From positions 682,001 through 746,000 of the forward strand of contig NZ_CP054490.1 in NCBI RefSeq assembly GCF_013342985.1: a DNA stretch of 64,000 bases, in the 5' to 3' direction. Positions 29,802 through 41,044 of the stretch are shown in pieces (position 1 is the first letter of the stretch; the number at the start of each line of letters is the position of its first letter). A model generated the notes under the pieces. The model was not told the origin of the DNA. It saw only the letters and a program-made list of their open reading frames with translations, and made no database searches. The position numbers and the translations under genes were made by a program. This DNA comes from Candidatus Ruthia endofausta. GTDB taxonomy: Bacteria > Pseudomonadota > Gammaproteobacteria > PS1 > Pseudothioglobaceae.

Positions 29802-30071
29802 TTAAGCTTTGCGATCACCAGAGTGGCCCTTGAAAGTTCTAGTAATAGCAAACTCGCCCAATTTATGACCAATCATATTTTCATTGATAGATACAGGAAC
29901 ATGCGCTCTGCCGTTATGAACTGCAATCGTAAGACCGATCATTTCAGGTACGACAACACTACGACGCGACCATGTTCTAATCGGTTTTCTGTCATTTTTT
30001 TCTTGAGCCACTAATACTTTTCTAATTAAGTGCTCGTCTACAAATGGTCCTTTTCTTAATGATCTAGCCAT
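29802..30071 (-). CDS. rpsS: 30S ribosomal protein S19
   Basis: 89 residues; starts [19 protein letters not shown] and contains '[20 protein letters not shown]'. Contacts S13 in the head of the small subunit. Nine bases after rplB. Confidence 0.97.
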   Translation of the reverse strand: MARSLRKGPFVDEHLIRKVLVAQEKNDRKPIRTWSRRSVVVPEMIGLTIAVHNGRAHVPVSINENMIGHKLGEFAITRTFKGHSGDRKA

Positions 30072-30080
30072 GATTAACCC

Positions 30081-30905
30081 TTATTTCCTATGACGCACGA
30101 TAAGCTTATCTGTGCGTTTATTACTACGTGTTTTATAACCCTTGGTTGGTGTGCCCCAAGGAGAAACTGGGTGTCTACCACCACTAGTTTTACCTTCACC
30201 GCCCCCATGCGGGTGATCAACTGGATTCATAACAACACCACGAACAGTTGGACGAACACCTCGCCAACGAGTAGCACCCGCTTTACCTAATTTTCTTAGA
30301 TTGTGTTCAGACCTAGAAACTTCTCCAATCGTTGCGCGACAATCTGCTAAAACCTTGCGCACCTCACCAGAGCGAAGTCTCAAAGTAACATAGTTACCTT
30401 CTTTAGCAATCAACTGAGCAGAAGTACCAGCACTACGGGCAATTTCTGCCCCCTTCATGGGTTTTAATTCAATACAATGAACCACACTACCTAATGGGAT
30501 GTTGCTTAATGGCATTACATTACCCGCTTGAATGGCAACGGAATTACCTGACACAATCGTATCGCCAACGCTCAAACCACGAGGTGCAATAATATAACGA
30601 CGCTCACCATCAGCATATAAAACCAAGGCAATGTTAGGACTACGATTTGGATCATACTCTAAACGCTCAACACGTGCAGTAATATCATCTTTGTTACGTT
30701 TAAAATCAATAATACGATAACGACGCTTATGCCCGCCACCCTTATGACGTATGGTAATACGTCCTGCGTTATTACGACCACTAATTCTATTTTTGCTCTG
30801 TGTTAATGGCGCATAAGGTGCACCCTTATGTAGCTCTTCATCTACAATACTAACAACAAATCTTCTACCTGGTGAGGTTGGTTTTCTTTTAATTACTTGT
30901 GCCAT
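30081..30905 (-). CDS. rplB: 50S ribosomal protein L2
   Basis: 274 residues; close to the peptidyl-transferase centre. Conserved '[20 protein letters not shown]' and '[20 protein letters not shown]', the latter holding the His implicated in activity. Confidence 0.98.
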   Translation of the reverse strand: MAQVIKRKPTSPGRRFVVSIVDEELHKGAPYAPLTQSKNRISGRNNAGRITIRHKGGGHKRRYRIIDFKRNKDDITARVERLEYDPNRSPNIALVLYADGERRYIIAPRGLSVGDTIVSGNSVAIQAGNVMPLSNIPLGSVVHCIELKPMKGAEIARSAGTSAQLIAKEGNYVTLRLRSGEVRKVLADCRATIGEVSRSEHNLRKLGKAGATRWRGVRPTVRGVVMNPVDHPHGGGEGKTSGGRHPVSPWGTPTKGYKTRSNKRTDKLIVRHRK

Positions 30906-30915
30906 AATAATCTCT

Positions 30916-31206
30916 TTAAGTGCTGCTCACATCAATCATTTGGCCTTCAGACACTTTTACCATTGCCTTTTTCCAATTTGGACGCGATCCAACCCTGCCT
31001 TTAAACATTTTTTTCTTACCTTTGACAATTGAGGTTGTTACATTTTCAACATTAACGCCGAATAACATTTCAACTGCCGCTTTAATCTCTCTTTTAGTAC
31101 TGTCAACACGAATCTTAAATACATATTGATTATGTGCTGATAACATGATCGTTTTCTCAGAAACGATTGGTGCTAATAAGGTTTTTAATACTTTCTCTTG
31201 ATTCAT
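30916..31206 (-). CDS. rplW: 50S ribosomal protein L23
   Basis: 96 residues; docking site for trigger factor and SRP at the tunnel exit. '[20 protein letters not shown]' and '[16 protein letters not shown]'. Starts within the last four bases of rplD. Confidence 0.97.
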   Translation of the reverse strand: MNQEKVLKTLLAPIVSEKTIMLSAHNQYVFKIRVDSTKREIKAAVEMLFGVNVENVTTSIVKGKKKMFKGRVGSRPNWKKAMVKVSEGQMIDVSST

Positions 31207-31817
31207 AACATTGCCTCAATTTTTTTGAGTGCCGCCTCAGTTACCACAACATTGTCATAGCTAATCAAACTAACTGGGTCAATACTTTGTGTATCGCAAA
31301 CACCAACATGATATAAATTACGAGAAGATAAATATAAATTTTTATCTAATTCATCAGTCATTAATAAAGCATCTTTAACATTAAGCGCTTTGAGCAATGC
31401 AGTGACATTTTTAGTTTTAATCTCTTTAATGTAAAACTCTGACACCACCTTTAAACGCTCAGATTGAGCAAGTTCAGAAAAAATAACACTGATTGCACCC
31501 TTGTACATTTTCTTATTAACCTTTTGCGCATAACTTCTTGGCGCAGCTGCAAATGTCACACCACCTGAACGCCAAATAGGACCACGAGTAGTACCAGCAC
31601 GGGCACGACCTGTACCTTTTTGTGCCCAAGGCCGCTTGCCACCACCACTAACAGCGGAACGATTTTTTTGTGCTTTGGAGCCTTGACGACCACCAGACAT
31701 ATAGGCTGTAGTCACTTGGTGAACCAATGATTGGTTAAAATCTCTTGCAAAAACAGTATCAGCCACCTCAATCGTGCTTGACTTGTTTGTACTTATATTT
31801 AATACTTTTAATTTCAT
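31203..31817 (-). CDS. rplD: 50S ribosomal protein L4
   Basis: 204 residues; the long loop in the tunnel wall carries '[20 protein letters not shown]'. In E. coli L4 represses the S10 operon through the leader RNA; here the leader between the S10 promoter and rpsJ is short, so the same control is uncertain. Confidence 0.97.
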   Translation of the reverse strand: MKLKVLNISTNKSSTIEVADTVFARDFNQSLVHQVTTAYMSGGRQGSKAQKNRSAVSGGGKRPWAQKGTGRARAGTTRGPIWRSGGVTFAAAPRSYAQKVNKKMYKGAISVIFSELAQSERLKVVSEFYIKEIKTKNVTALLKALNVKDALLMTDELDKNLYLSSRNLYHVGVCDTQSIDPVSLISYDNVVVTEAALKKIEAML

Positions 31818-31818
31818 T

Positions 31819-32553
31819 TTAAACCCTTAACGCTTCTTCAGTTTGGGCAACTTCATCAGTTACTTGATTTTGAATATTTTTGCTAACTTCTTGATTAATC
31901 TTATCTTTCTTAGGTGATAAAGAAACTTTAACAAAGCCCTTGGTTGCACCAGGAATTGAGCCTTTAACAAGAATGATGCTTCTTTCACTGTCCACTTTAA
32001 TAACCTTGAGACATTCTTGAGTTACTTGTTCATCACCCATATGTCCAGCCATTTTCTTGCCTTTAAATACACGACCTGGCTCTTGACATTGTCCTGTAGA
32101 ACCAATAGCACGATGAGAAATTGAGTTACCATGAGTGGCGTCTTGCATTTGGAAATTATGGCGCTTTACACCACCTTGAAACCCTTTACCTTTAGATCTG
32201 CCAATAACATCAACATAATGACCAGCACCAAATAATGAAATATCAACACTTGTTGCATCGGTTATTTCATCAGCCTCTAGTCTAAATTCCCAAAGTCCCA
32301 AGCCAATTCCTTGAGAGGCTTTAGCATAATGACCTTTAATCGCAGCGGATACGCGACGCACTTTGGCTTCGCCTTTTTTATTTATTTTCGCCCCTGTCGT
32401 TACTTGAATAGCACTATAGCCATCTGTATCAATCGTTCTTGTTTGAACAATACGATTGGGCTCAATTTTAATTACACTCACTGGTGTGATAGAGCCGTCA
32501 TCGCTTATCAAGCGTGTCATTCCTATTTTTTGTCCTACTAAACCCATTGCCAT
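31819..32553 (-). CDS. rplC: 50S ribosomal protein L3 with an extended C terminus
   Basis: Core L3 is normal ('[20 protein letters not shown]', '[20 protein letters not shown]'). The product is 244 residues, about 35 longer than E. coli's; the extra part is a hydrophilic tail ([20 protein letters not shown]...). The frame is open and rplD starts one base after its stop, so the tail is likely real. Confidence 0.96.
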   Translation of the reverse strand: MAMGLVGQKIGMTRLISDDGSITPVSVIKIEPNRIVQTRTIDTDGYSAIQVTTGAKINKKGEAKVRRVSAAIKGHYAKASQGIGLGLWEFRLEADEITDATSVDISLFGAGHYVDVIGRSKGKGFQGGVKRHNFQMQDATHGNSISHRAIGSTGQCQEPGRVFKGKKMAGHMGDEQVTQECLKVIKVDSERSIILVKGSIPGATKGFVKVSLSPKKDKINQEVSKNIQNQVTDEVAQTEEALRV

Positions 32554-32589
32554 GATCTTATTCCTAAATTATTTATTTGCTTTTGTTGC

Positions 32590-32901
32590 TTAATTAAGCT
32601 TAATTGCAACATCAACGCCTGCTGCTAAATCTAACTTCATCAGCGCATCTACTGTTTTGTCTGTTGGGCTAATAATATCCATTAATCTGACGTAAGTTCT
32701 TAATTCGTATTGATCTCTTGCTTTCTTGTTAACATGAGGAGAAGTCAATACAGTGAAACGCTCTTTCTTGGTAGGTAGAGGAATTGGACCTCTAACACTG
32801 GCACCTGTGCGCTTAGCTGTTTCTACAATTTCAAGCGCTGATTTATCGATTAAACGATGATCAAATGCTTTTAATTTAATTCTAATATTTTGATTGCTCA
32901 T
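32590..32901 (-). CDS. rpsJ: 30S ribosomal protein S10
   Basis: 103 residues; also the antitermination factor NusE. '[20 protein letters not shown]' and '[20 protein letters not shown]'. First ribosomal gene after tuf, preceded by its own predicted promoter. Confidence 0.97.
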   Translation of the reverse strand: MSNQNIRIKLKAFDHRLIDKSALEIVETAKRTGASVRGPIPLPTKKERFTVLTSPHVNKKARDQYELRTYVRLMDIISPTDKTVDALMKLDLAAGVDVAIKLN

Positions 32902-32920
32902 GTGCCTTTATACCCTATCT

Positions 32921-32935
32921 ATTTGCGTCGCAAAT
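32921..32935. repeat. 15-base palindrome in the S10 leader
   Basis: ATTTGCG-T-CGCAAAT, 20 bases upstream of the rpsJ start. The same TTTGCG/CGCAAA words form the neighbouring terminator stem. It could be a protein-binding site or a small leader hairpin. Confidence 0.4.
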
Positions 32936-32944
32936 TTCTCAAAC

Positions 32945-32976
32945 AAAAAACGCAAAATTATACAATAAACTTTGCG
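32945..32976 (-). terminator. terminator after tuf
   Basis: CGCAAA (32971-32976) pairs with TTTGCG (32951-32956) across a 14-base loop, then six T on the minus strand. It lies about 16 bases after the tuf stop and overlaps the S10 promoter. Confidence 0.6.
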
Positions 32977-32986
32977 CTTTAATCAA
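32957..32986 (-). promoter_or_regulatory. putative sigma-70 promoter of the S10 operon
   Basis: Reading the minus strand, TTGATT (32986-32981) and a perfect TATAAT (32962-32957) are separated by 18 bases. The -10 box lies in the loop of the tuf terminator hairpin, so the terminator and promoter are physically interleaved. It would start the rpsJ transcript near 32950. Confidence 0.55.
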
Positions 32987-32991
32987 CTACT

Positions 32992-34182
32992 CTAATCCGT
33001 CACCTTAGAAACCACACCCGCACCCACCGTACGACCACCCTCTCTAATAGCAAATCTTAAACCATCTTCCATAGCGACTGGTGACAATAATTCTACTTGC
33101 ATTTTCACGTTGTCACCTGGCATCACCATCTCTACACCATCAGGAAGCTGACAAGCACCTGTCACATCTGTTGTTCTAAAATAGAACTGTGGACGGTAGT
33201 TGTTAAAGAATGGGGTATGACGACCACCTTCATCTTTGGTTAAAATATAAACTTCGGCTTCAAACTTTGAATGTGGCTTGATTGAACCTGGCTTAGCCAA
33301 TACTTGACCGCGCTCAACTTCTTCACGCTTGGTACCACGAAGTAACACACCGACATTGTCACCTGCCTCGCCTGAATCAAGTAACTTTCTAAATATTTCA
33401 ACACCTGTACAAGTGGTGGTTTGAGTATCTTTAATGCCAACGATTTCTAACTCGTCACCGACATTAACAATGCCTGCTTCAATACGACCTGTTACCACAG
33501 TACCACGACCTGAAATTGAGAATACGTCCTCAATTGGCATGATGAAGGATTTATCTGTGTCACGCTTAGGGGTTGGAATGTAGGTGTCTAGTGCTTCTAC
33601 TAATTTAATAATGGAAGGCACGCCAATATCTGAGGTGTCGCCTTCTAAAGCTTTCAGTGCTGAACCGAAGATAACCGGGGTGTCATCACCTGAGAAATCG
33701 TATTCGTCTAATAGCTCACGGATTTCCATTTCAACCAATTCAACCAATTCATCATCATCAACCATATCGGCTTTGTTCATGTAAACAACGATGTAAGGTA
33801 CGCCTACTTGCTTAGATAATAGAATGTGTTCACGGGTTTGAGCCATTGGACCGTCTGTGGCAGCAATGACAATAATAGCACCGTCCATTTGAGCAGCACC
33901 TGTGATCATGTTCTTAACGTAGTCGGCGTGTCCTGGACAGTCAACGTGTGCGTAGTGACGAACTTCAGACTCATACTCTACATGGGCTGTTGAGATAGTA
34001 ATACCGCGTTCTCTTTCTTCAGGGGCATTATCAATATCTGCATAATCTTTGAATTCACCGCCGCGCGCTTCCGCCATGACTTTAGTGATGGCGGCTGTGA
34101 GTGTGGTTTTGCCGTGGTCAACGTGACCGATTGTGCCGACGTTGACGTGTGGTTTGGTTCTTTTGAATTTTTCTTTTGACAT
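32992..34182 (-). CDS. tuf: elongation factor Tu
   Basis: GTPase that delivers aminoacyl-tRNA to the ribosome. 396 residues with G1 [10 protein letters not shown]3 [13 protein letters not shown]4 NKADM, and the three-domain layout to the end '[15 protein letters not shown]'. The three tRNA genes directly upstream mimic the thrU-tyrU-glyT-thrT-tufB unit of E. coli, yet rpsJ follows directly, which is normally the tufA/fusA context. fusA, rpsG and rpsL are not here. Confidence 0.98.
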   Translation of the reverse strand: MSKEKFKRTKPHVNVGTIGHVDHGKTTLTAAITKVMAEARGGEFKDYADIDNAPEERERGITISTAHVEYESEVRHYAHVDCPGHADYVKNMITGAAQMDGAIIVIAATDGPMAQTREHILLSKQVGVPYIVVYMNKADMVDDDELVELVEMEIRELLDEYDFSGDDTPVIFGSALKALEGDTSDIGVPSIIKLVEALDTYIPTPKRDTDKSFIMPIEDVFSISGRGTVVTGRIEAGIVNVGDELEIVGIKDTQTTTCTGVEIFRKLLDSGEAGDNVGVLLRGTKREEVERGQVLAKPGSIKPHSKFEAEVYILTKDEGGRHTPFFNNYRPQFYFRTTDVTGACQLPDGVEMVMPGDNVKMQVELLSPVAMEDGLRFAIREGGRTVGAGVVSKVTD

Positions 34183-34222
34183 TTTATTCCCCTACGTTTA
34201 ACAATTAAATTTAAAAAAAAAT

Positions 34223-34300
<78 letters not shown>

Positions 34301-34322
34301 ACAACCCCCTCCCCTCCCATCT

Positions 34323-34396
34323 TGGAGCGGGTAACGAGAATCGAACTCGTCTCATTGGCTTGGAAGGCCAAGGTAATACCAATATACGATACCCGC
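34323..34396 (-). tRNA. tRNA-Gly (TCC)
   Basis: Acceptor GCGGGTA/TACCCGC, anticodon stem TTGGC/GCCAA with loop CTTCCAA (anticodon TCC), T loop TTCGATT, encoded CCA. 74 bases. Confidence 0.95.
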
Positions 34397-34413
34397 AAAC
34401 CTATTATGTTTTA

Positions 34414-34498
34414 TGGTGGAGGGGGAAGGATTTGAACCTTCGAAGGCAGAGCCGACAGATTTACAGTCTGCTCCCTTTGACCACTCGGGAACCCCTCC
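34414..34498 (-). tRNA. tRNA-Tyr (GTA)
   Basis: Type II tRNA with a long variable arm (GTCGGCTCTGCC...), anticodon stem CAGAC... with GTA anticodon, acceptor GGAGGGG/CCCCTCC, encoded CCA. 85 bases. First gene of the tRNA-tuf transcript. Confidence 0.95.
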
Positions 34499-34513
34499 AA
34501 AAAACAATCAGGC

Positions 34514-34542
34514 ATTATCCCATAGCTATCTTTAGAGCGCAA
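34514..34542 (-). promoter_or_regulatory. putative promoter of the tRNA-tuf operon
   Basis: On the minus strand TTGCGC (34542-34537) and GATAAT (34519-34514) are spaced by 17 bases, and the -10 is followed by a GC-rich discriminator (GCC), which is usual for growth-controlled stable-RNA promoters. Confidence 0.6.
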
Positions 34543-34594
34543 GCGCTAATTTAACGTTTTTTATTGTTTTTTAAAAGTTTGTATTCTTGCTATA

Positions 34595-35815
34595 TTACAA
34601 ACGTGAAACGCCACTTGAAACAGCGGCATCAAATACCGCTTTTGGCACTATACCTATCAACCTTGGATCAAAAGGTTTGGGGATGATATAATCCTTACCA
34701 AACACCATGGACTTTGCAGCATAAGCTTTTAAAACACTGTCTGGTACTTCAAGTTTTGCCAAGTCCTTAAGCGCATGAACCGCTGCTATTTTCATTTTTG
34801 AATTGATTTCACTGGCTTTTGCATCTAGCGCACCTCTGAAAATAAAAGGAAAACCTAATACATTGTTAACTTGATTTGGATAATCACTTCGACCTGTTGC
34901 CATGATTAAATCATCACGTACTGAATTGACATCTTTGGGTGAAATTTCAGGGTCTGGATTTGACAAAGCGAACACAATAGGCTTATCTGCCATGGATTGA
35001 ATCATCTGTTTTGATACCAAGTTAGCAGCAGCAACACCAATAAACACATCTGCGCCTTGCATGGCATCTACCAAGGTTTTTTTATCCGTTTTTGCGCTAT
35101 ATTGTGCTTTAATTTGACTAACATTTTCCATGTCTTGAGAAATAACACCTTCTCTATCAACCAATAGAATATTGTCCTTTGACAAACCTAATTCACACAA
35201 TAAGTTTAAAGTAGCAACACCTGCCGAGCCAGCACCCAAACAAACCAACTTGGCAGTTTCAATATATTTGCCTTGGATTTCAAGCGAATTTAACAACCCT
35301 GCTGCGATAATAATGGCTGTTCCGTGCTGGTCATCGTGAAAAACAGGAATATCAAGCATCTCAATTAAACGTTTTTCAATTTCAAAACAACGAGGCGCTG
35401 AAATGTCCTCAAGATTAATGCCACCAAACGTTGGCGCAATATTTTTAACCGTTTGTACAAATTCATCAATATCTTGAGTATCAATCTCAATGTCAAAGAC
35501 ATCAATATCTGCAAAATATTTAAACAATACTGCCTTGCCTTCCATCACAGGTTTAGATGCTAGCGGCCCCACATTGCCAAGCCCTAAGACTGCCGAACCA
35601 TCAGAAATAACAGCAACCAAATTACGTTTAATGGTAAAGTCATAAACTTTGTTTGCATCTTGCGCAATCTCACGAACAGGTGCGGCAACCCCAGGTGTAT
35701 ATGCCAAACTAAGGTCTTCACACGTTGCTAGTGGCTTGTGTGATGAAACAATGATTTTTCCTGGGCGCTCGCCTTGGTGATATTCTAGTGCTGATTGATG
35801 AAATTTTGAGCTCAT
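34595..35815 (-). CDS. maeB: malic enzyme (oxaloacetate-decarboxylating), short form
   Basis: Converts malate to pyruvate and CO2 with NAD(P). 406 residues, the length of the catalytic part alone; E. coli MaeB has an additional phosphotransacetylase-like domain that is absent here. The substrate region ('[15 protein letters not shown]'), the metal site ('[20 protein letters not shown]') and the Rossmann motif ([10 protein letters not shown]) are intact. Monocistronic, between the tRNA operon and the dead sdh genes. With succinate dehydrogenase lost it may be an important link between C4 acids and pyruvate; that is inference. Confidence 0.93.
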   Translation of the reverse strand: MSSKFHQSALEYHQGERPGKIIVSSHKPLATCEDLSLAYTPGVAAPVREIAQDANKVYDFTIKRNLVAVISDGSAVLGLGNVGPLASKPVMEGKAVLFKYFADIDVFDIEIDTQDIDEFVQTVKNIAPTFGGINLEDISAPRCFEIEKRLIEMLDIPVFHDDQHGTAIIIAAGLLNSLEIQGKYIETAKLVCLGAGSAGVATLNLLCELGLSKDNILLVDREGVISQDMENVSQIKAQYSAKTDKKTLVDAMQGADVFIGVAAANLVSKQMIQSMADKPIVFALSNPDPEISPKDVNSVRDDLIMATGRSDYPNQVNNVLGFPFIFRGALDAKASEINSKMKIAAVHALKDLAKLEVPDSVLKAYAAKSMVFGKDYIIPKPFDPRLIGIVPKAVFDAAVSSGVSRL

Positions 35816-35853
35816 TAGTAGTTTTTATGTAAAGTTAAAAGGTAATATTGTTA

Positions 35854-36275
35854 TTATCCAAGAATCTTATTCATCCTTATAATATTTTGTAATGATACGT
35901 CTTTAGGAGAAGCACACGTACAATGCCTGTGATTTGAACAACTACCGAAGCCTTCAGGTTGCATTTTTAAAATGAGTCTTTTGCCCTGTTTTTGGACTCA
36001 ATTTTACCTTGGGGTAATAATGCTAAATGGGTTATTTTTGCTGCCACAAACAGTGTTGCATTTTCATTTGGGCAAACCGCCACACAAGCACCACAAATAC
36101 CTTCACGATAATCATAATCAAACAGAATACAATCTCCACCTTGTGTGATTAACCGTTCATTTAGCTGATCTAACATTTCTAAAGATGACGTATCACTATC
36201 AACATTGTCAACCTCATAAACCACAAATCCACCTTGAGTATTTACGTTCTTTTATCGCCAAATATGCAATACAAA
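35854..36275 (-). pseudogene. sdhB: succinate dehydrogenase/fumarate reductase iron-sulfur subunit, decayed
   Basis: Recognisable pieces in order: 'GGFVVYEVDNVD', 'LEMLDQLNERLI', 'FDYDYREGICGAC' (the [2Fe-2S] loop), a deletion, 'LFVAAKITHLALLPQGK', and in another frame 'GFGSCSNHRHCTC' with 'SLQNIIRMNKILG' at the end. Several Cys ligands of the cubane clusters are gone or out of frame. Third gene of a C-A-B order. Confidence 0.85.
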
Positions 36276-36277
36276 AA

Positions 36278-37265
36278 TCATTTATAGTTTCTAATACTGA
36301 GCTTAATAAATTCAAAATGTAAGTGCTCTTCATGAAGTTTAGCCCCCTTTTGTTGATCCCACGCCGCAACAAAACTATAATTTTTATCATCACGCTTTGC
36401 TTCATCTTCTGAGGATAAATACTCCACTCGAGCATGTACATCACAAGATTCTTCTCTATAAAGGGTATCTTTACACGTCAGATAAAGTCAGCCATTTCTC
36501 TCTACACGCTCTAAAGTTTGATTTAAATCTTGGTTAATACCCGTGACCTTAATGATTTTACAAAACTCTAATTGCAATGTTTCAATTTCATTAATTGCTC
36601 AATTCTAACTTTAGCGGCATTTAAAGCTTGTTGAAGTTTTTCATGATTAGGCTTAATTTTATCAAACTTCTTTCTAGCTAAATAATTAGCAATAGTTTGT
36701 GGCAAAATAAAATAACCATCTGCCAAACCTTGCATGAGCGCAGAAACGCCAAATCGATTAGCATCGTGGTCTGAAAAATTAGCCTCGCCAGAAACAAACA
36801 AGCCATCAAACGTGGTCATTAAATTATAATCCACTCATGGAATAATGCGGTGCTGGGTATATTTTCATCGGCGTTAAATAAGGGTTATCGTCTGTAATGC
36901 GTTGATACATTTCAAACAAATTACCATATTTTTTCTCAACCTGTGCCAAGCCTATTTTTTTAATAACATCACTAAAATCTAAATATACGCCGAAGCGCCT
37001 GCCATGAATCTTAACACCAACCACGACCTTCATCACAAATGTGTTCAACAGAACGTGAAGCTACATCACGTGGTACTAAGTTAGCAAAAGTAGGATACGG
37101 CCTTTCAAGAAAATAATCTCGATTTTCTTCTTTGATGTCTTTTGGATTTTTCTCGCAATCTTTGGCTTGTTTTAGCTCCCAAATACGTCCATCATTTCTA
37201 AGCGACTCACTCATTAAAGTCAGTTTTGATTGATTTTCAAGTATTGGTGGAATGCAGTTTGGATG
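36278..37265 (-). pseudogene. sdhA: succinate dehydrogenase/fumarate reductase flavoprotein subunit, decayed
   Basis: Pieces in at least three frames: '[20 protein letters not shown]', '[13 protein letters not shown]', '[14 protein letters not shown]', '[14 protein letters not shown]', 'GLFVSGEANFSDHDANRFG' and the C-terminal 'KLHEEHLHFEFIKLSIRNYK'. The N-terminal FAD-binding domain is completely missing. The signature 'GEANFSDH-ANR-G-SALMQG' places it in the non-classical (SdhCAB, single-cytochrome) type. Not functional. Confidence 0.88.
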
Positions 37266-37277
37266 GATTTAATTGGC

Positions 37278-37529
37278 TCATAAAACCACACTCATTGGAA
37301 TAGAAATAAAACCAACCAGCAAAATTAATGCAAGCAAGACAAGCAGTAAATGGTAAGGTTTGCTTGAAATGTCTAACGTAATAGGATTAGATAACGCATG
37401 ATGTAAGTGTACACTAAGCGTTATCACACCTAGTGTGTAAATTATTAGCATTATGGGCTGGGAAGTCGTTTTGTCTTTTAAGACTGATATCTGAGCTAAT
37501 CTGAGCAAAGAAAGAACTGTCTCCTCCAA
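37278..37529 (-). pseudogene. sdhC: succinate dehydrogenase cytochrome b subunit, 3' part
   Basis: An 83-codon frame with two hydrophobic segments; 'TLGVITLSVHLHHAL' (possible haem His) and the end 'LLLVLLALILLVGFISIP' resemble the last helices of the b558-type SdhC. The 5' half is missing. Position directly before sdhA supports the call. Confidence 0.6.
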
Positions 37530-38055
37530 ACTCGCCTTAATCGCCTTTTTCTCCTTGTAATCCTAAAGCACCATCTTGTCCAACTTCACCTGTATCTCCC
37601 TTGGCACCTTGCAAACCAGTTAATCCTTTGCTAGAGATGAATACTTGTTATCTAACAATTGGACTTTAACATAACGACCCATTACAACACTCGTGTCAAT
37701 ACTATTACTTGGGTTGGGATAAGTATGAAAATCTTGTTGATAAGTAACACTATTAAAGTCAGCATCGGTGGAACACTAACTTAGTAGTTACTGAATCTGT
37801 CTTTACAGCAGCTACTGCGATTGTAAACAATGATTTGGTTGTTTTGTAAGTCAACACGCTACCAAGCGCCTTGTTGTTTTTGGCTATAGGTGGTGCTTTT
37901 GTAGTTGTAATTACTACTAGTGTTGCCATCAACGGCTCTTGAGGAAACAACCACCCCAGCCTGTGGAAGACTGTGTGGTGGGTTTATTGAGGGCTAGGTT
38001 GGTAGTAGTTGCGTGAACAGTAGTGGTTAATAAGGTGAAAGTCTTGAAGCCAATC
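37530..38055 (-). pseudogene. remnant of a secreted F5/8-type-C lectin with collagen-like repeats
   Basis: Read from the 5' side: a hydrophobic leader 'IGFKTFTLLTTTVHA', then 'NLALNKPTTQSSTGWGG', 'SSRAVDGNTSSNY', 'STTYSQKQQGAW', 'CCKDRFSNY', 'DFHTYPNPSNSIDTSVVMGR' and 'YVKVQLLD', the order of a fucolectin-like F5/8 type C (discoidin) domain. It is followed by about ten Gly-X-Y triplets (GLTGLQGAKGDTGEVG...) of collagen type. Frames change several times and stops interrupt. A sugar-binding, collagen-stalked surface protein would suit host contact; function is inferred from domains only. Confidence 0.82.
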
Positions 38056-38147
38056 AGTGTCTAATTAAACCATCAATATTGGAAGGTAGTTTTGTTTGTG
38101 GTAGGGCGGCAATGAAATGAAAGTATCAAAATAAGGCGCAAAGCCAT

Positions 38148-40962
38148 TTACTCAAAATCCTTAATGTCTGGACACGAGCAGAATAAATTTCGATCGCCAT
38201 ACACATTATCGATCCGTTTAACAGGTGGAAAGTATTTATTTTGTTTTAGTGAATCTACTGGGTATAACGCTTCTTCCCGTGAATAAGGGTATTGCCATTT
38301 TCCAGCCATTTCAATTGCTGAATGTGGGGCATTTTTAAGAAGATTGTTGTTCCTATCCCACTCGCCTTTAATTATTTTTTGAATCTCGGTATAAATACTA
38401 ATCATTGCTTTAATAAAACGATTAATTTCACGCAGTGATTCACTTTCTGTGGGTTCAATCATGAGTGTGCCCTGCCACTGGAAATGACATAGTTGGCGAA
38501 TGAAAACCATAGTCCATCAAACGCTTGGCAATGTCTTCCTCAGAGATACCACTTTGTTCTTTTAAAGGACGAATATCAATAATACACTCATGTGCGACCA
38601 TATTGTGCTCACCTTGATACAGAATCAGAAAATAATTTTTCAATTCGTTAGCAATATAGTTAGCACTCACAATTGCAACTTCGGTGGACTTTTGCATACC
38701 GTATTTACCTAGTAGCTTAATATATGACCAAGAAATTGGCAAGATTGAAGCGCTACCATACATAGCTGCGGATACAGCGTTAGAATTTTTAATTAGTGGA
38801 TTTCCTGGTAAAAACTCTTTCAAGTGCGCTTTAACGCCAATCGGTCCCATACCGGGACCACCGCCACCGTGCGGAATGGCAAACGTTTTATGTAAATTAA
38901 TATGTGACACATCTGCACCAAATTCACCCATACGAGTAATACCGACCATGGCATTTAGATTTGCACCGTCTAAATATACTTGAGCGCCATGGGTGTGAAT
39001 AATCTCGCATATTTGTTTAATTTTAACCTCAAATACGCCGTGGGTAGAAGGGTAAGTCACCATAATAGCTGATAATTTATCTGCGTATTTCTCAGCCTTT
39101 GTTGTTAAATCTTGAATATCAATATTACCAGATTCATCACATTTGACAATCACTACTTTCATGCCTGCCATGACTGCACTGGCAGGATTAGTACCGTGTG
39201 CTGATTGAGGGATTAGACAAATATTGCGCCCTTCTTCATCTCTAGACTGATGATACGACTTAATTGCTAAAAGACCTGAAAATTCACCTTGAGAGCCCGC
39301 ATTGGGTTGCAGAGAAGCTGCATCGTAGCCTCTAACTTCTACTAATACCCGCTCTAAATCTTGAAACAATTGCTGATAGCCTTTGGTTTGATTTTCTGGT
39401 GCATACGGATGCAAATCAGAAAAACCAGGTAGTGTAATTGGATACATTTGCGTCGCAGCATTAAGCTTCATAATGCAAGAGCCTAGTGCAATCATTGAAT
39501 GATTAAGCGCGATGTCTTTATTTTCCAAACGCTTCAAGTAGCGTAACATTTCAGTCTCACAGTGGTAGTTGCTAAACACAGGGTGAGTCAAATAATCTGA
39601 AGTACGTAAATTATTTTTAGTAATATTTAAAAGCAAATTTTCTGACTGATAATAAGCAGTTTTATCTCTTGATAGGATTGACACAAGGCATGATAATTCA
39701 TTAATTGTTGTAGTTTCATCAAGTGCGATGCTTAATTGGTTATCATTAATTAAACGTAAATTAATGTTGTTTGATTGTGCTGTATTAAACAAACTAATAG
39801 CATTAGTCGTATTAATAGTGATTGTGTCAAAAAATTGTTCTGTAACTAATTCAAAGCCCGCACTAGTCAAGCTTTTAGCAAGATTATTGGCTTTAGCATG
39901 CACACTTAACGCAATTTTTTTCAAGCCTTTAGCACCATGATAAATGCCATAAGCGGCAGCAAGCACTGCTAATAAAACTTGGGCAGTGCAAATATTACTG
40001 GTGGCTTTATCTCGACGAATGTGTTGCTCACGAGTTTGTAATGACATGCGCATTGCTGGATTACCTAAAACATCTTGAGACATGCCAATAATCCGACCTG
40101 GTATCATGTGTTTAAATTCATCACGCGTACTTAAAAATGCGGCGTGTGGTCCACCAAAACCCATTGGCACACCAAAGCGTTGAGAGCTTCCCACTGCAAT
40201 ATCAGCCCCCATTTCTGCAGGGGTTTTAATCAATGTTAGTGCTAAAAGGTCACAAGTAACAATGCTTAACACATCATTACCTTTTGCCCTAGTAATATCA
40301 GCAGTTAAATCTCGAACTTCACCATTTGTGCCTGGATATTGCATCAAACAAGCAAAACAACCACTAAAATCATCATGTTGAATGTCTTTAATAATCAACT
40401 CAATGCCTAACGGCTTGGCACGAGTTTGCAAAATGGTGATGGTTTGTGGATGGATGTTAATATCAATCAAAAAACAATTGGATTTGTTTTTCCTATTAGC
40501 GCGCTTGGCCATCATCATCGCTTCAGCACAAGCAGTTGGCTCGTCTAATAATGACGCATTGGAAATATCCATGCCCGTTAAATCAATAATCATTTGCTGA
40601 AAATTAAGCAGCATTTCCAAACGACCTTGAGAAATCTCAGCCTGATAAGGTGTATAAGCTGTGTACCAACCCGGATTTTCTAAAATATTGCGTTGAATGA
40701 GGACTGGCATCAACGTGCCATAATAACCTTGACCAATAAAATTAGTTGCCAAAATGTTCTTAGCAGCAAGGCTTGAAGCTAAAGCCAAAGTGTCTCGTTC
40801 AGTCATACCTTCATCAAGTGCCATTCGATTGCCAAATAAAATATCTTTAGACACTATTTTTGACACCACTTCATCAACAGATAAGCAACCAATACTGCTT
40901 AGCATAGCCTCAATATCATCTGCACTCGGGCCAAGATGTCTGGCTAAAAATTCGTTACTCAT
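38148..40962 (-). pseudogene. gcvP: glycine dehydrogenase (P-protein) with a single-base frameshift
   Basis: PLP-dependent decarboxylating subunit of the glycine cleavage system. Corrected, it spans about 938 codons, near the family's usual 950. The PLP-binding 'NLHKTFAIPHGGGGPGMGP' and all other conserved blocks are intact. Near codon 830 an extra G in a run of three (38470-38472) shifts the frame: 'MSFPVAG' continues as HTHD and a stop, while '[12 protein letters not shown]' and the last 100 residues are in the next frame. Either a very recent pseudogene, a programmed slip, or a sequence error. Confidence 0.85.
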
Positions 40963-41044
40963 GATGGGAGATAATTACAAAATATAAGATGCAGATTTTA
41001 GGCTTAAATGAAAAAAATACCATCTAAAAAGAATAGGGCTTTAA

